NCBI GenBank assembly: GCA_963691815.1
Contig: OY829645.1
Span: 5,084,001 to 5,148,000 of the forward strand
Direction: 5' to 3'
From: Echiichthys vipera
Lineage: Eukaryota; Chordata; Actinopteri; Perciformes; Trachinidae
Length of the DNA stretch: 64,000 nucleotides
In this document: piece by piece, positions 29,490-43,870 of the stretch
How positions within the stretch are numbered: position 1 is the first letter of the stretch
Layout: each line of letters opens with the position of its first letter
The notes under the pieces: generated by a model
Told to the model about the DNA's origin: nothing
Seen by the model: the letters and a program-made list of their open reading frames with translations, nothing else
Databases searched by the model: none
Translations under genes and position numbers: made by a program

Positions 29490-31864
29490 CACGACAAATG
29501 GTAATATTCGTCTTGTTTGATGGATACACCATCTAAATATGTCAATTTTTGATAACTTCACGTTTCAGGACCCTGAAAGTCACAACAAATGGTAATATTC
29601 GTCATGTTTGATGGATACACCATCTAAATAAGTCAACTTTTGATAATTTCACGTTTCAGGACCCTGAAAGTTACGACAAATGGTAATATTCGTCTTGTTT
29701 GATGGACATACCACCTAAATATGTCAACTTTTGATAATTTCACGTTTCAGGACCCTGAAAGTCAAGACAAATGGTAATATTCGTCTTGTTTAATGGATAC
29801 ACCACGTAAATATGTCAACTTTTGATAATTTCACGTTTCAAGACCCTGAAAGTTACAACAAATGGTAAAATTCGTCTTGTTTGATGGATACACCATTTAA
29901 ATATGTCAACTTTTGATAACTTCACGTTTCAGGACCCTGAAAGTCACAACAAATGGTAATATTCGTCATGTTTGATGTATACACCATCTAAATAAGTCAA
30001 CTTTTGATAATTTCACGTTTCAGGACCCTGAAAGTTACGACAAATGGTAATAGTCGTCTTGTTTGATGGATACACCACCTAAATATGTCAACTTTTGATA
30101 ATTTCACGTTTCAGGAACCTGAAAGTCACCACAAATGGTAATATTCGTCATGTTTGATGGATACACCATATAAATATGTCAACTTTTGATAATTTCACAT
30201 TTCAGTACCCTGAAAGTCACAACAAATGGTAATATTCGTCTTGTTTGATGGATACACCGTCTAAATATGTCAACTTTTGATAACTTCACGTTTCAGGACC
30301 CTGAAAGTCACAACAAATGGTAATTTTCGTCTTGTTTGATGGATACACCACCTAAATATGTCAACTTTTGATAATTTCACGTTTCAGGACCCAGAAAGTC
30401 ACAACAAATGTTAATATTCGTCTTGTTTGATGGATACACCACCTAAATATGTCAACTTTTGATAATTTCACGTTTCAGGACCCTGAAAGTCACAACAAAT
30501 GGTAATATTCGTCTTGTTTAATGGATACACCACGTAAATATATCAACTTTTGATAACTTCACGTTTCAGGACCCTGAAAGCCACAACAAATGGTAATTTT
30601 CGTCTTGTTTGATGGACATACCACCTAAATATGTCAACTTTTGATAATTTCACGTTTCAGGACCCTGAAAGTCAAGACAAATGGTAATATTCGTCTTGTT
30701 TAATGGATACACCACGTAAATATGTCAACTTTTGATAATTTCACGTTTCAGGACCCTGAAAGTTACAACAAATGGTAATATTCGTCTTGTTTGATGGATA
30801 CACCATCTAAATATGTCAATTTTTGATAACTTCACGTTTCAGGACCCTGAAAGTCACAACAAATGGTAATATTCGTCATGTTTGATGGATACACCATCTA
30901 AATAAGTCAACTTTTGATAATTTCACGTTTCAGGACCCTGAAAGTTACGACAAATGGTAATATTCGTCTTGTTTGATGGACATACCACCTAAATATGTCA
31001 ACTTTTGATAATTTCACGTTTCAGGACCCTGAAAGTCAAGACAAATGGTAATATTCGTCTTGTTTAATGGATAAACCACGTAAATATGTCAACTTTTGAT
31101 AATTTCACGTTTCAGGACCCTGAAAGTTACAACAAATGGTAAAATTCGTCTTGTTTGATGGATACACCATTTAAATATGTCAACTTTTGATAACTTCACG
31201 TTTCAGGACCCTGAAAGTCACAACAAATGGTAATATTCGTCATGTTTGATGGATACACCATCTAAATAAGTCAACTTTTGATAATTTCACGTTTCAGGAC
31301 CCTGAAAGTTACGACAAATGGTAATAGTCGTCTTGTTTGATGGATACACCACCTAAATATGTCAACTTTTGATAATTTCACGTTTCAGGAACCTGAAAGT
31401 CACCACAAATGGTAATATTCGTCATGTTTGATGGATACACCATCTAAATATGTCAACTTTTGATAATTTCACATTTCAGGACCCTGAAAGTCACAACAAA
31501 TGGTAATATTCGTCTTGTTTGATGGATACACCGTCTAAATATGTCAACTTTTGATAACTTCACGTTTCAGGACCCTGAAAGTCACAACAAATGGTAATTT
31601 TCGTCTTGTTTGATGGATACACCACCTAAATATGTCAACTTTTGATAATTTCACGTTTCAGGACCCTGAAAGTCACAACAAATGTTAATATTCGTCTTGT
31701 TTGATGGATACACCACCTAAATATGTCAACTTTTGATAATTTCACGTTTCAGGACCCTGAAAGTCACAACAAATGGTAATATTCGTCTTGTTTAATGGAT
31801 ACACCACGTAAATATATCAACTTTTGATAACTTCACGTTTCAGGACCTTGAAAGTCACAACAAA
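29490..31864 (+). repeat. Two copies of a 14-monomer higher-order repeat (1,274-bp period)
   Basis: About 29,490-30,590 is repeated at 30,764-31,864 with an offset of exactly 14 x 91 bp. Aligned private variants include GTCAATTTTTGATAAC, GGTAAAATTCG with CACCATTTAAATATG, and CAGGAACCTGAAAG. The two copies are spaced by about two further monomers. A related but shorter series lies at 27.7-28.8 kb. Confidence 0.8.
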
Positions 31865-32823
31865 TGGTAATATTCGTCATGTTGGATGGATACACCATCT
31901 AAATAAGTCAACTTTTGATAATTTCACGATTCAGGACCCTGAAAGTTACGACAAATGGTAATAGTCGTCTTGTTTGATGGATACACCACCTAAATATGTC
32001 AACTTTTGATAATTTCACGTTTCAGGACCCTGAAAGCCACAACAAATAGTAATATTCGTCATGTTTGATGGATACACCATCTAAATATGTCAACTTTTGA
32101 TAATTTCACATTTCAGGACCCTGAAAGTCACAACAAATGGTAATATTCGTCCTGTTAAAATGATACACCACCTAAATATGTCAACTTTTGATAACTTCAT
32201 GTTTCAGGACCCTGAAAGTCACAACAAATGGTAATATTCGTCTTATTTGATGAATACACCACCTAAATATGTCAACTTTTGATTATTCTTTTCAGGACCC
32301 TGAAAGTCACAACAAATGTTTTTATTCATCTTGTTTGATGGATACACCACCTAAATATGTCAACTTTTGATAATTTCACGTTTCAGGACCCTGAAAGTCA
32401 CTACAAATGGTAATATTTGTCTTGTTTAATGGTAAAACCACGTAAATATATCAACTTTTGATAACTTCACGTTTCAGGACCCTGAAAGTCACAACAAATG
32501 GTAATATTCGTCATGTTTGATGGATACACCATCTAAATAAGTCAACTTTTGATAATTTCACGTTTCAGGACCCTGAAAGTTACGACAAATGGTAATATTC
32601 GTCTTGTTTGATGGACATACCACGTAAATATGTCAACTTTTGATAATTTCACGTTTCAGGACCCTGAAAATCACAACAAATGGTAATATTCGTCATGTTT
32701 GATGTATACACCACCTAAATATGTCAACTTTTGATAATTTCACGTTTCAAATCCCTGAAAGTCACAACAAATGTTAATATTCGTCTTATGTGATGAATAC
32801 ACCACCTAAATATGTCAACTTTT

Positions 32824-32853
32824 GAAAAAAAAATTTTGGACCCTGAAAGTCAC
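32824..32853 (+). repeat. A-rich variant monomer joint, copy 2
   Basis: Matches 27,371-27,400. About 290 bp of downstream sequence (27,370-27,660 and 32,820-33,110) also agrees, after which the two places follow different variant series. The recombination breakpoint is therefore confined to a single monomer. Confidence 0.8.
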
Positions 32854-35139
32854 AACAAATGTTTTTATTCATCTTGTTTGATGGATACACCACCTAAATA
32901 TGTCAACTTTTGATAATTTCACGTTTCAGGACCCTGAAAGTCACTGCAAATGGTAATATTCGTCTTGTTTAATGGATAAACCACGTAAATATGTCAACTT
33001 TTGTTAATTTCACGTTTGAAGGTCCTTGAAAGTCACAACAAATGGTAACAGTCGTCTTGTTTCATGGATACACCACCTAAATATGTCAACTTTTATAATT
33101 TCACGTTTCAGGACCCTGAAAGTCACAACAAATGGTAATTTTCGTCTTGTTTGATGGATACACCACCTAAATATGTCAACTTTTGATAATTTCACGTTTC
33201 AGGACCCTGAAAGTCACAACAAATGTTAATATTCGTCTTGTTTGATGGATACACCACCTAAATATGTCAACTTTTGATAATTTCACGTTTCAGGACCCTG
33301 AAAGTCACAACAAATGGTAATATTCGTCTTGTTTAATGGATACACCACGTAAATATGTCAACTTTTGATAACTTCACGTTTCAGGACCCTGAAAGTCACA
33401 ACAAATGGTAATATTCGTCATGTTGGATGGATACACCATCTAAATAAGTCAACATTTGATAATTTCACGTTTCAGGACCCTGAAAGTTACGACAAATGGT
33501 AATAGTCGTCTTGTTTGATGGATACACCACCTAAATATGTCAACTTTTGATAATTTCACGTTTCAGGACCCTGAAAGTCACAACAAATGGTAATATTCGT
33601 CATGTTTGATGGATACACCATCTAAATATGTCAACTTTTGATAATTTCACATTTCAGGACCCTGAAAGTCACAACAAATGGTAATATTCGTCTTGTTTGA
33701 TGGATACACCACCTAAATAAGTCAACTTTTGATAACTTCATGTTTCAGGACCCTGAAAGTCACAACAAATGGTAATATTCGTCTTATTTGATGAATACAC
33801 CACCTAAATATGTCAACTTTTGATAATTCTTTTCAGGACCCTGAAAGTCACAACAAATGTTTTTATTCATCTTGTTTGATGGATACACCACCTAAATATG
33901 TCAACTTTTGATAATTTCACGTTTCAGGACCCTGAAAGTCACTGCAAATGGTAATATTCGTCTTGTTTAATGGATAAACCACGTAAATATGTCAACTTTT
34001 GTTAATTTCACGTTTGAAGGTCCTTGAAAGTCACAACAAATGGTAACAGTCGTCTTGTTTCATGGATACACCACCTAAATATGTCAACTTTTATAATTTC
34101 ACGTTTCAGGACCCTGAAAGTCACAACAAATGGTGATATTCGTCTTGTTTGATGGATACACCATCTAAATATGTCAATTTTTGATAACTTCACGTTTCAG
34201 GACCCTGAAAGTCAAAACAAATGGTAATATTCGTCATGTTTGATGGATACACCATCTAAATAAGTCAACTTTTGATAATTTCACGTTTCAGGACCCTGAA
34301 AGTTACGACAAATGGTAATATTCGTCTTTTTTGATGGACATACCACCTAAATATGTCAACTTTTGATAATTTCATGTTTCAGGACCCTGAAAGTCAAGAC
34401 ATATGGTAATATTCGTCTTGTTTAATGGATACACCACGTAAATATGTCAACTTTTGATAATTTCACGTTTCAGGACCCTGAAAGTTACAACAAATGGTAA
34501 AATTCGTCTTGTTTGATGGATACACCATCTAAATATGTCAACTTTTGATAACTTCACGTTTCAGGACCCTGAAAGTCACAACAAATGGTAATATTCGTCA
34601 TGTTTGATGGATACACCATCTAAATAAGTCAACTTTTGATAATTTCACGTTTCAGGACCCTGAAAGTTACGACAAATGGTAATAGTCGTCGTGTTTGATG
34701 GATACACCACCTAAATATGTCAACTTTTGATAATTTCACGTTTCAGGACCCTGAAAGTCACCACAAATGGTAATATTCGTCATGTTTGATGGATACACCA
34801 TCTAAATATGTCAACTTTTGATAATTTCACATTTCAGGACCCTGAAAGTCACAACAAATGGTAATATTCGTCTTGTTTGATGGATACACCACCTAAATAT
34901 GTCAACTTTTGATAACTTCACGTTTCAGGACCCTGAAAGTCACAACAAATGGTAATTTTCGTCTTGTTTGATGGATACACCACCTAAATATGTCAACTTT
35001 TGATAATTTCACGTTTCAGGACCCTGAAAGTCATAACAAATGGTAATATTCGTCTTGTTTGATGGATACACCGTCTAAATATCTCAACTTTTGATAACTT
35101 CACGTTTCAGGACCCTGAAAGTCACAACAAATGGTTATA

Positions 35140-38100
35140 TTTCGTTTGATGGATACACCACCTAAATATGTCAACTTTTGATAATTTCACGTTTCAGGAC
35201 CCTGAAAGTCACAACAAATGGTAATATTCGTCTTATTTGATGAATACACCACCTAAACATGTCAACATTTGATAAATTCACGTTTCAAGACCCTGAAAGT
35301 CAAAGCAAATGGTAATATTCGTCTTGTTTGATGGAAACACCATCTAAACATGTCAACTTTTGATAATTTCACGCTTCAGGAGCCTGAAAGTTACGACAAA
35401 TGGTAATAGTCGTCTTGTTTGATGGATACACCACCTAAATATGTCAACTTTTGATATTTTAACTGTTCAGGACTCTGAAAGTCACTGCAAATGGTAATAT
35501 TCTTCTTGTTTAATGGATACACCACGTAAATATGTCAACTTTTGATAATTTCACCTTTCAGGACCCTGAAAGTCGCAACTAATCTTAATATTCGTCTTTT
35601 TTAATGGATACACCACCTAAATATGTCAACTTTTGATGATTTCACGTTTCAGGACCCTAAAAGTCACAACAAATGGTAATATTCGTCTTATTTGATGAAT
35701 ACACCACCTAAATATGTCAACTTTTGATATTTTAACTGTTCATGACTCTGAAAGTCACTGCAAATGGTAATATTCGTCTTGTTTAATGGATACACCACGT
35801 AAATATGTCAACTTTTGATAATTTCACCTTTCAGGACCCTGAAAGTCACAACAAATGGTAATATTCGTCTTATTTGATGAAGACACAACCTAAATATGTC
35901 AACTTTTGAAAATTTCACGTTTCAGGACCCTGAAAGTCACAACAAATGGTAATATTCGTCTTGTTTGATGGTACACCACCTAAATATGTCAACTTTTGAT
36001 AACTTCCTGTTTCAGGGACCCTGAAATTCACTGCAAGTGGTAATATTCGTCTTGTTTAATGCATACACCACGTAAATATGTCAACTTTTGAAAATTTCAC
36101 GTTTCAGGACCCTGAAAGTTACAACAAATGGTAATATTCGTCATGTTTGATGGATACACCATCTAAATATGTCAACTTTTGATAATTTCAAGTTTCAGGA
36201 CCCTGAAAGTCGCAACAAATCTTAATATTCGTCTTTTTTAATGGATACACCACCTAAATATGTCAACTTTTGATAACTTCACGTTTCAGGACCCTGAAAG
36301 TCACAACAAATGGTTATATTTTGTTTGATGGATACACCACCTAAATATGTCAACTTTTGATAATTTCACGTTTCAGGACCCTGAAAGTCACAACAAATGG
36401 TAACATTCGTCTTATTTGATGAATACACCACCTAAACATGTCAACATTTGATCATTTCACGTTTCAGGACCCTGAAATTCACAGCAAATGGTAATATTCG
36501 TCTTAATTGATGAATACACCACCCAAATATGTCAACTTTTGATAATTTCACGTTTCAGGACCCTGAAAGTCACAACAAATGTTATTATTCATCTTGTTTG
36601 ATGGATACACCACCTAAATATGTAAACTTTTGATATTTTAACTGTTCAGGACTCTGAAAGTCACTGCAAATGGTAATATTCGTCTTGTTTAATGGATACA
36701 CCACCTAAATATGTCAACTTTTGATGATTTCACCTTTCAGGACTCTGAAAGTCACAACAAATGGTAATAGTCGTCTTGTTTGATGGATACACCACCTAAA
36801 TATGTCAACTTTTGATGATTTCACGTTTCAGGACCCTGAAAGTCACAACAAATGGTAATATTCGTCTTATTTGATGAATACACCACCTAAATATGTCAAC
36901 TTTTGAAAATTTCACGTTTCAGGACCCTGAAAGTCACAACAAATGGTAATATTCGTCTTGTTTGATGGTACACCACCTAAATATGTCAACTTTTGATAAC
37001 TTCCTGTTTCAGGACCCTGAAATTCACTGCAAGTGGTAATATTCGTCTTGTTTAATGCATACACCACGTAAATATGTCAACTTTTGAAAATTTCACGTTT
37101 CAGGACCCTGAAAGTTACAACAAATGGTAATATTTGTCTTGTTTGGTGGATACACCATCTAAATATGTCAACTTTTGATAATTTCAAGTTTCAGGACCCT
37201 GAAAGTCGCAACAAATCTTAATATTCGTCTTTTTTAATGGATACACCACCTAAATATGTCAACTTTTGATAACTTCACGTTTCAGGACCCTGAAAGTCAC
37301 AACAAATGGTTATATTTTGTTTGATGGATACACCACCTAAATATGTCAACTTTTGAAAATTTCACGTTTCAGGACCCTGAAAGTCACAACAAATGGTAAC
37401 ATTCGTCTTATTTGATGGATACACCACCTAAATATGTCAACTTTTGATAATTTCACGTTTCAGGACCCTGAAAGTCACAACAAATAGTAATATTCGTCTT
37501 GTTTGATGGATACACCACCTAAATATGTCAACTTTTGATAACTTCACGTTTCAGGACCCTGAAAGTCACAACAAATGGTAATATTCGTCTTGTTTGATGA
37601 ATACACCACCTAAATATGTCAAATTTTGATAATTTCACGTTTCAGGACCCTGAAAGTCACAACAAATGGTAATGTCCGTCATGTTTAATGGATACACCAC
37701 GGAAATATGTCAACTTTTGATAATTTCAGATTTCAGGACCCTGAAAGTTACAACAAATCGTAATATTCGTCTTGTTTGATGGATACACCGTCTAAGTATG
37801 TCAACTTTTGATAACTTCACGTTTCAGGACCCTGAAAGTCACAACAAATGGTAATATTCGTCATGTTTGATGGATACACCATCTAAATAAGTCAAATTTT
37901 GATAATTTCACGTTTCAGGACCCTGAAAGTCACAACAAATGTTATTATTCATCTTGTTTGATGGATACACCACCTAAATATGTCAACATTTGAAAACTTC
38001 ATGTTTCAGGACCCTTAAAGTCACAACAAATGGTAATATTCGTCTTGTTTGATGGATACACCACCTAAATATGTCAACTTTTGATAACTTCACGTTTCAG

Positions 38101-38640
38101 GACCCTGAAATTCACTGCAAGTGGTAATATTCGTCTTGTTTAATGGATACACCACGTAAATATGTCAACTTTAGAAAATTTCACGTTTCAGGACCCTGAA
38201 AGTTACGACAATTGGTAATATTTGTCTTGTTTGATGGATACACCATCTAAATATGTCAACTTTTGATAATTTCACGTTTCAGGACCCTGAAAGTCACAAC
38301 AAATGTTATTATTCATCTTGTTTGATGGATACACCACCTAAATATGTCAACATTTGAAAACTTCATGTTTCAGGACCCTTAAAGTCACAACAAATGGTAA
38401 TATTCGTCTTGTTTGATGGATACACCACCTAAATATGTCAACTTTTGATAACTTCACGTTTCAGGACCCTGAAATTCACTGCAAGTGGTAATATTCGTCT
38501 TGTTTAATGGATACACCACGTAAATATGACAACTTTTGATAACTTCACGTTTCAGGACCCTGAAAGTCTCAACTAATGATAATATTCGTCTTGTTTGATG
38601 GATCACCACCTTAATAAGTCAACTTTCTATAATTTCATGT
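35140..38640 (+). repeat. Diverged transition zone between two higher-order domains
   Basis: Monomers here are still 91-bp satellite but carry many private changes: GATATTTTAACTGTTCA at about 35,455, 35,731 and 36,634; GTCGCAACAAATC at about 35,572, 36,211 and 37,206; GGTTATATTTTGTTTG at about 36,310 and 37,308. Locally repeated groups of about 10-11 monomers are seen (roughly 36.0-36.3 against 37.0-37.3 kb). The marker TTTGAAGGTCCTTG of the left domain is absent. Confidence 0.75.
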
Positions 38641-38701
38641 TTCAGAACACTGAAAGTCACAATAAATAGTAACATTCGTCTTGTTTGATGGATACACCAC
38701 C

Positions 38702-40424
38702 TTAATATGTCAACTTTTGGAAATTTCATGTTTCAGGACCCTGAAAGTCACAACAAATGTTATTATTCATCTTGTTTGATGGATACACCACCTAAATATA
38801 TCAACTTTTGATAATTTCACGTTTCAGGAACCTGAAAGTCACAACAAAAGGTAATATTCGTCATGTTTGATGGATACACCATCTAAATATGTCAACTTTT
38901 GATTATTTCACGTTTCAGGACACTGAAAGTCACAACAAATGGTAATATTCGTCTTGTCAATGGATACACCACCTAAATATGTCAACTTTTGATAACTTCA
39001 CCTTTCAGGACCCTGAAAGTCACAACAAATGTTATAATTCATCTTTTTGATGGATACACCACCTAAATATGTCAACTTTTGATAATTTCACGTTTCAGGA
39101 CCCTGAAAGTCACAACAAATAGTAATATTCGTCTTGTTTGATGGATACACCACCTAAATATGTCAACTTTTGATAACTTCACGTTTCAGGACCCTGAAAT
39201 TCACTGCAAGTGGTAATATTCGTCTTGTTTGATGGATCACCACCTTAATAAGTCAACTTTCTATAATTTCATGTTTCAGAACACTGAAAGTCACAATAAA
39301 TAGTAACATTTGTCTTGTTTGATGGATATACCACCTAAATATGTCAACTTTTAATATTTTCACGTTTCTGGACCCTGAAAGTCACAACAAATGGTAATAT
39401 TCGTCTTGTTTGATGGATACACCACCTTAATATGTCAACTTTTGGAAATTTCATGTTTCAGGACCCTGAAAGTCACAACAAATGTTATTATTCATCTTGT
39501 TTGATGGATACACCACCTAAATATATCAACTTTTGATAATTTCACGTTTCAGGAACCTGAAAGTCACAACAAAAGGTAATATTCGTCATGTTTGATGGAT
39601 ACACCATCTAAATATGTCAACTTTTGATAATTTCACGTTTCAGGACACTGAAAGTCACAACAAATGGTAATATTCGTCTTGTCAATGGATACACCACCTA
39701 AATATGTCAACTTTTGATAACTTCACCTTTCAGGACCCTGAAAGTCACAACAAATGTTATAATTCATCTTTTTGATGGATACACCACCTAAATATGTCAA
39801 CTTTTGATAATTTCACGTTTCAGGACCCTGAAAGTCACAACAAATAGTAATATTCATCTTGTTTGATGGATACACCACGTAAATATGTCAACTTTTGATA
39901 ACTTCTCGTTTCAGGACCCTGAAAGTCACAACAAACGGTAATATTCGTCTTGTTTGATGGATACACCACCTAAATATGTCAACTTTTGATAACTTCACGT
40001 TTCAGGACCCTGAAAGTCACAACAAATGTTATTATTCATCTTGTTTGATGGATAAACCACCTTAATATGTCAACTTTGTACAATTTCACGTTTCAGGACC
40101 CTGAAAGTCACAACAAATGTAAATATTCGTCTTGTTTGATGGATACACCACCTAAATATGTCAACTTATGATAACTTCACGTTTCAGGACCCTGAAAGTC
40201 AAAACAAATGGTAATATTCGTCTTGTTTGATGGATAGACAACCTAAGTATTTCAACTTTTGATAATTTTACGTCTCAGGACCCTGAAAGTCAAAACAAAT
40301 GGTAATATTCATCTTGTTTGATGAATACACCACCTAACTATGACAACTTTTGATAACTTCACGTTTCAGGACCCTGAAAGTCACAACTAATGATAATATT
40401 CGTCTTGTTTTATGGATCACCACC
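38702..40424 (+). repeat. 1,723-bp higher-order repeat, copy 1 of 3
   Basis: The unit is 19 monomers. The expected 19 x 91 = 1,729 bp is reduced by six single-base deletions, which can be identified: two CTTGTCAATGG, two CATCTTTTTGATGG and two GGATCACC monomers. It splits into an 8-monomer part (725 bp) and an 11-monomer part (998 bp), each opening with TTAATATGTCAAC then TTTTGGAAATTTCATG, so the 19-mer is itself a fused double repeat. The boundary was chosen at the point where the left flank (TGGATACACCACC) differs from the inter-copy joint (TGGATCACCACC). Confidence 0.9.
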
Positions 40425-42147
40425 TTAATATGTCAACTTTTGGAAATTTCATGTTTCAGGACCCTGAAAGTCACAACAAATGTTATTATTCATCTTGTTT
40501 GATGGATACACCACCTAAATATATCAACTTTTGATAATTTCACGTTTCAGGAACCTGAAAGTCACAACAAAAGGTAATATTCGTCATGTTTGATGGATAC
40601 ACCATCTAAATATGTCAACTTTTGATTATTTCACGTTTCAGGACACTGAAAGTCACAACAAATGGTAATATTCGTCTTGTCAATGGATACACCACCTAAA
40701 TATGTCAACTTTTGATAACTTCACCTTTCAGGACCCTGAAAGTCACAACAAATGTTATAATTCATCTTTTTGATGGATACACCACCTAAATATGTCAACT
40801 TTTGATAATTTCACGTTTCAGGACCCTGAAAGTCACAACAAATAGTAATATTCGTCTTGTTTGATGGATACACCACCTAAATATGTCAACTTTTGATAAC
40901 TTCACGTTTCAGGACCCTGAAATTCACTGCAAGTGGTAATATTCGTCTTGTTTGATGGATCACCACCTTAATAAGTCAACTTTCTATAATTTCATGTTTC
41001 AGAACACTGAAAGTCACAATAAATAGTAACATTTGTCTTGTTTGATGGATATACCACCTAAATATGTCAACTTTTAATATTTTCACGTTTCTGGACCCTG
41101 AAAGTCACAACAAATGGTAATATTCGTCTTGTTTGATGGATACACCACCTTAATATGTCAACTTTTGGAAATTTCATGTTTCAGGACCCTGAAAGTCACA
41201 ACAAATGTTATTATTCATCTTGTTTGATGGATACACCACCTAAATATATCAACTTTTGATAATTTCACGTTTCAGGAACCTGAAAGTCACAACAAAAGGT
41301 AATATTCGTCATGTTTGATGGATACACCATCTAAATATGTCAACTTTTGATAATTTCACGTTTCAGGACACTGAAAGTCACAACAAATGGTAATATTCGT
41401 CTTGTCAATGGATACACCACCTAAATATGTCAACTTTTGATAACTTCACCTTTCAGGACCCTGAAAGTCACAACAAATGTTATAATTCATCTTTTTGATG
41501 GATACACCACCTAAATATGTCAACTTTTGATAATTTCACGTTTCAGGACCCTGAAAGTCACAACAAATAGTAATATTCATCTTGTTTGATGGATACACCA
41601 CGTAAATATGTCAACTTTTGATAACTTCTCGTTTCAGGACCCTGAAAGTCACAACAAACGGTAATATTCGTCTTGTTTGATGGATACACCACCTAAATAT
41701 GTCAACTTTTGATAACTTCACGTTTCAGGACCCTGAAAGTCACAACAAATGTTATTATTCATCTTGTTTGATGGATAAACCACCTTAATATGTCAACTTT
41801 GTACAATTTCACGTTTCAGGACCCTGAAAGTCACAACAAATGTAAATATTCGTCTTGTTTGATGGATACACCACCTAAATATGTCAACTTATGATAACTT
41901 CACGTTTCAGGACCCTGAAAGTCAAAACAAATGGTAATATTCGTCTTGTTTGATGGATAGACAACCTAAGTATTTCAACTTTTGATAATTTTACGTCTCA
42001 GGACCCTGAAAGTCAAAACAAATGGTAATATTCATCTTGTTTGATGAATACACCACCTAACTATGACAACTTTTGATAACTTCACGTTTCAGGACCCTGA
42101 AAGTCACAACTAATGATAATATTCGTCTTGTTTTATGGATCACCACC
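40425..42147 (+). repeat. 1,723-bp higher-order repeat, copy 2 of 3
   Basis: Starts exactly 1,723 bp after copy 1 and matches it at every place I compared, including the rare CTTTCTATAATTTCATG, AATAAATAGTAACATTTG, CTTTGTACAATTTCACG and GATAGACAACCTAAG monomers. The only differences noticed are single bases in the first monomers. Confidence 0.9.
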
Positions 42148-43870
42148 TTAATATGTCAACTTTTGGAAATTTCATGTTTCAGGACCCTGAAAGTCACAAC
42201 AAATGTTATTATTCATCTTGTTTGATGGATACACCACCTAAATATATCAACTTTTGATAATTTCACGTTTCAGGAACCTGAAAGTCACAACAAAAGGTAA
42301 TATTCGTCATGTTTGATGGATACACCATCTAAATATGTCAACTTTTGATTATTTCACGTTTCAGGACACTGAAAGTCACAACAAATGGTAATATTCGTCT
42401 TGTCAATGGATACACCACCTAAATATGTCAACTTTTGATAACTTCACCTTTCAGGACCCTGAAAGTCACAACAAATGTTATAATTCATCTTTTTGATGGA
42501 TACACCACCTAAATATGTCAACTTTTGATAATTTCACGTTTCAGGACCCTGAAAGTCACAACAAATAGTAATATTCGTCTTGTTTGATGGATACACCACC
42601 TAAATATGTCAACTTTTGATAACTTCACGTTTCAGGACCCTGAAATTCACTGCAAGTGGTAATATTCGTCTTGTTTGATGGATCACCACCTTAATAAGTC
42701 AACTTTCTATAATTTCATGTTTCAGAACACTGAAAGTCACAATAAATAGTAACATTTGTCTTGTTTGATGGATATACCACCTAAATATGTCAACTTTTAA
42801 TATTTTCACGTTTCTGGACCCTGAAAGTCACAACAAATGGTAATATTCGTCTTGTTTGATGGATACACCACCTTAATATGTCAACTTTTGGAAATTTCAT
42901 GTTTCAGGACCCTGAAAGTCACAACAAATGTTATTATTCATCTTGTTTGATGGATACACCACCTAAATATATCAACTTTTGATAATTTCACGTTTCAGGA
43001 ACCTGAAAGTCACAACAAAAGGTAATATTCGTCATGTTTGATGGATACACCATCTAAATATGTCAACTTTTGATAATTTCACGTTTCAGGACACTGAAAG
43101 TCACAACAAATGGTAATATTCGTCTTGTCAATGGATACACCACCTAAATATGTCAACTTTTGATAACTTCACCTTTCAGGACCCTGAAAGTCACAACAAA
43201 TGTTATAATTCATCTTTTTGATGGATACACCACCTAAATATGTCAACTTTTGATAATTTCACGTTTCAGGACCCTGAAAGTCACAACAAATAGTAATATT
43301 CATCTTGTTTGATGGATACACCACGTAAATATGTCAACTTTTGATAACTTCTCGTTTCAGGACCCTGAAAGTCACAACAAACGGTAATATTCGTCTTGTT
43401 TGATGGATACACCACCTAAATATGTCAACTTTTGATAACTTCACGTTTCAGGACCCTGAAAGTCACAACAAATGTTATTATTCATCTTGTTTGATGGATA
43501 AACCACCTTAATATGTCAACTTTGTACAATTTCACGTTTCAGGACCCTGAAAGTCACAACAAATGTAAATATTCGTCTTGTTTGATGGATACACCACCTA
43601 AATATGTCAACTTATGATAACTTCACGTTTCAGGACCCTGAAAGTCAAAACAAATGGTAATATTCGTCTTGTTTGATGGATAGACAACCTAAGTATTTCA
43701 ACTTTTGATAATTTTACGTCTCAGGACCCTGAAAGTCAAAACAAATGGTAATATTCATCTTGTTTGATGAATACACCACCTAACTATGACAACTTTTGAT
43801 AACTTCACGTTTCAGGACCCTGAAAGTCACAACTAATGATAATATTCGTCTTGTTTTATGGATCACCACC
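42148..43870 (+). repeat. 1,723-bp higher-order repeat, copy 3 of 3
   Basis: Third contiguous copy at the same 1,723-bp step. After 43,870 the sequence leaves the register (TTAATAAGTCAACTTTC instead of TTAATATGTCAAC) and continues as a partial, rearranged copy. Confidence 0.9.
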
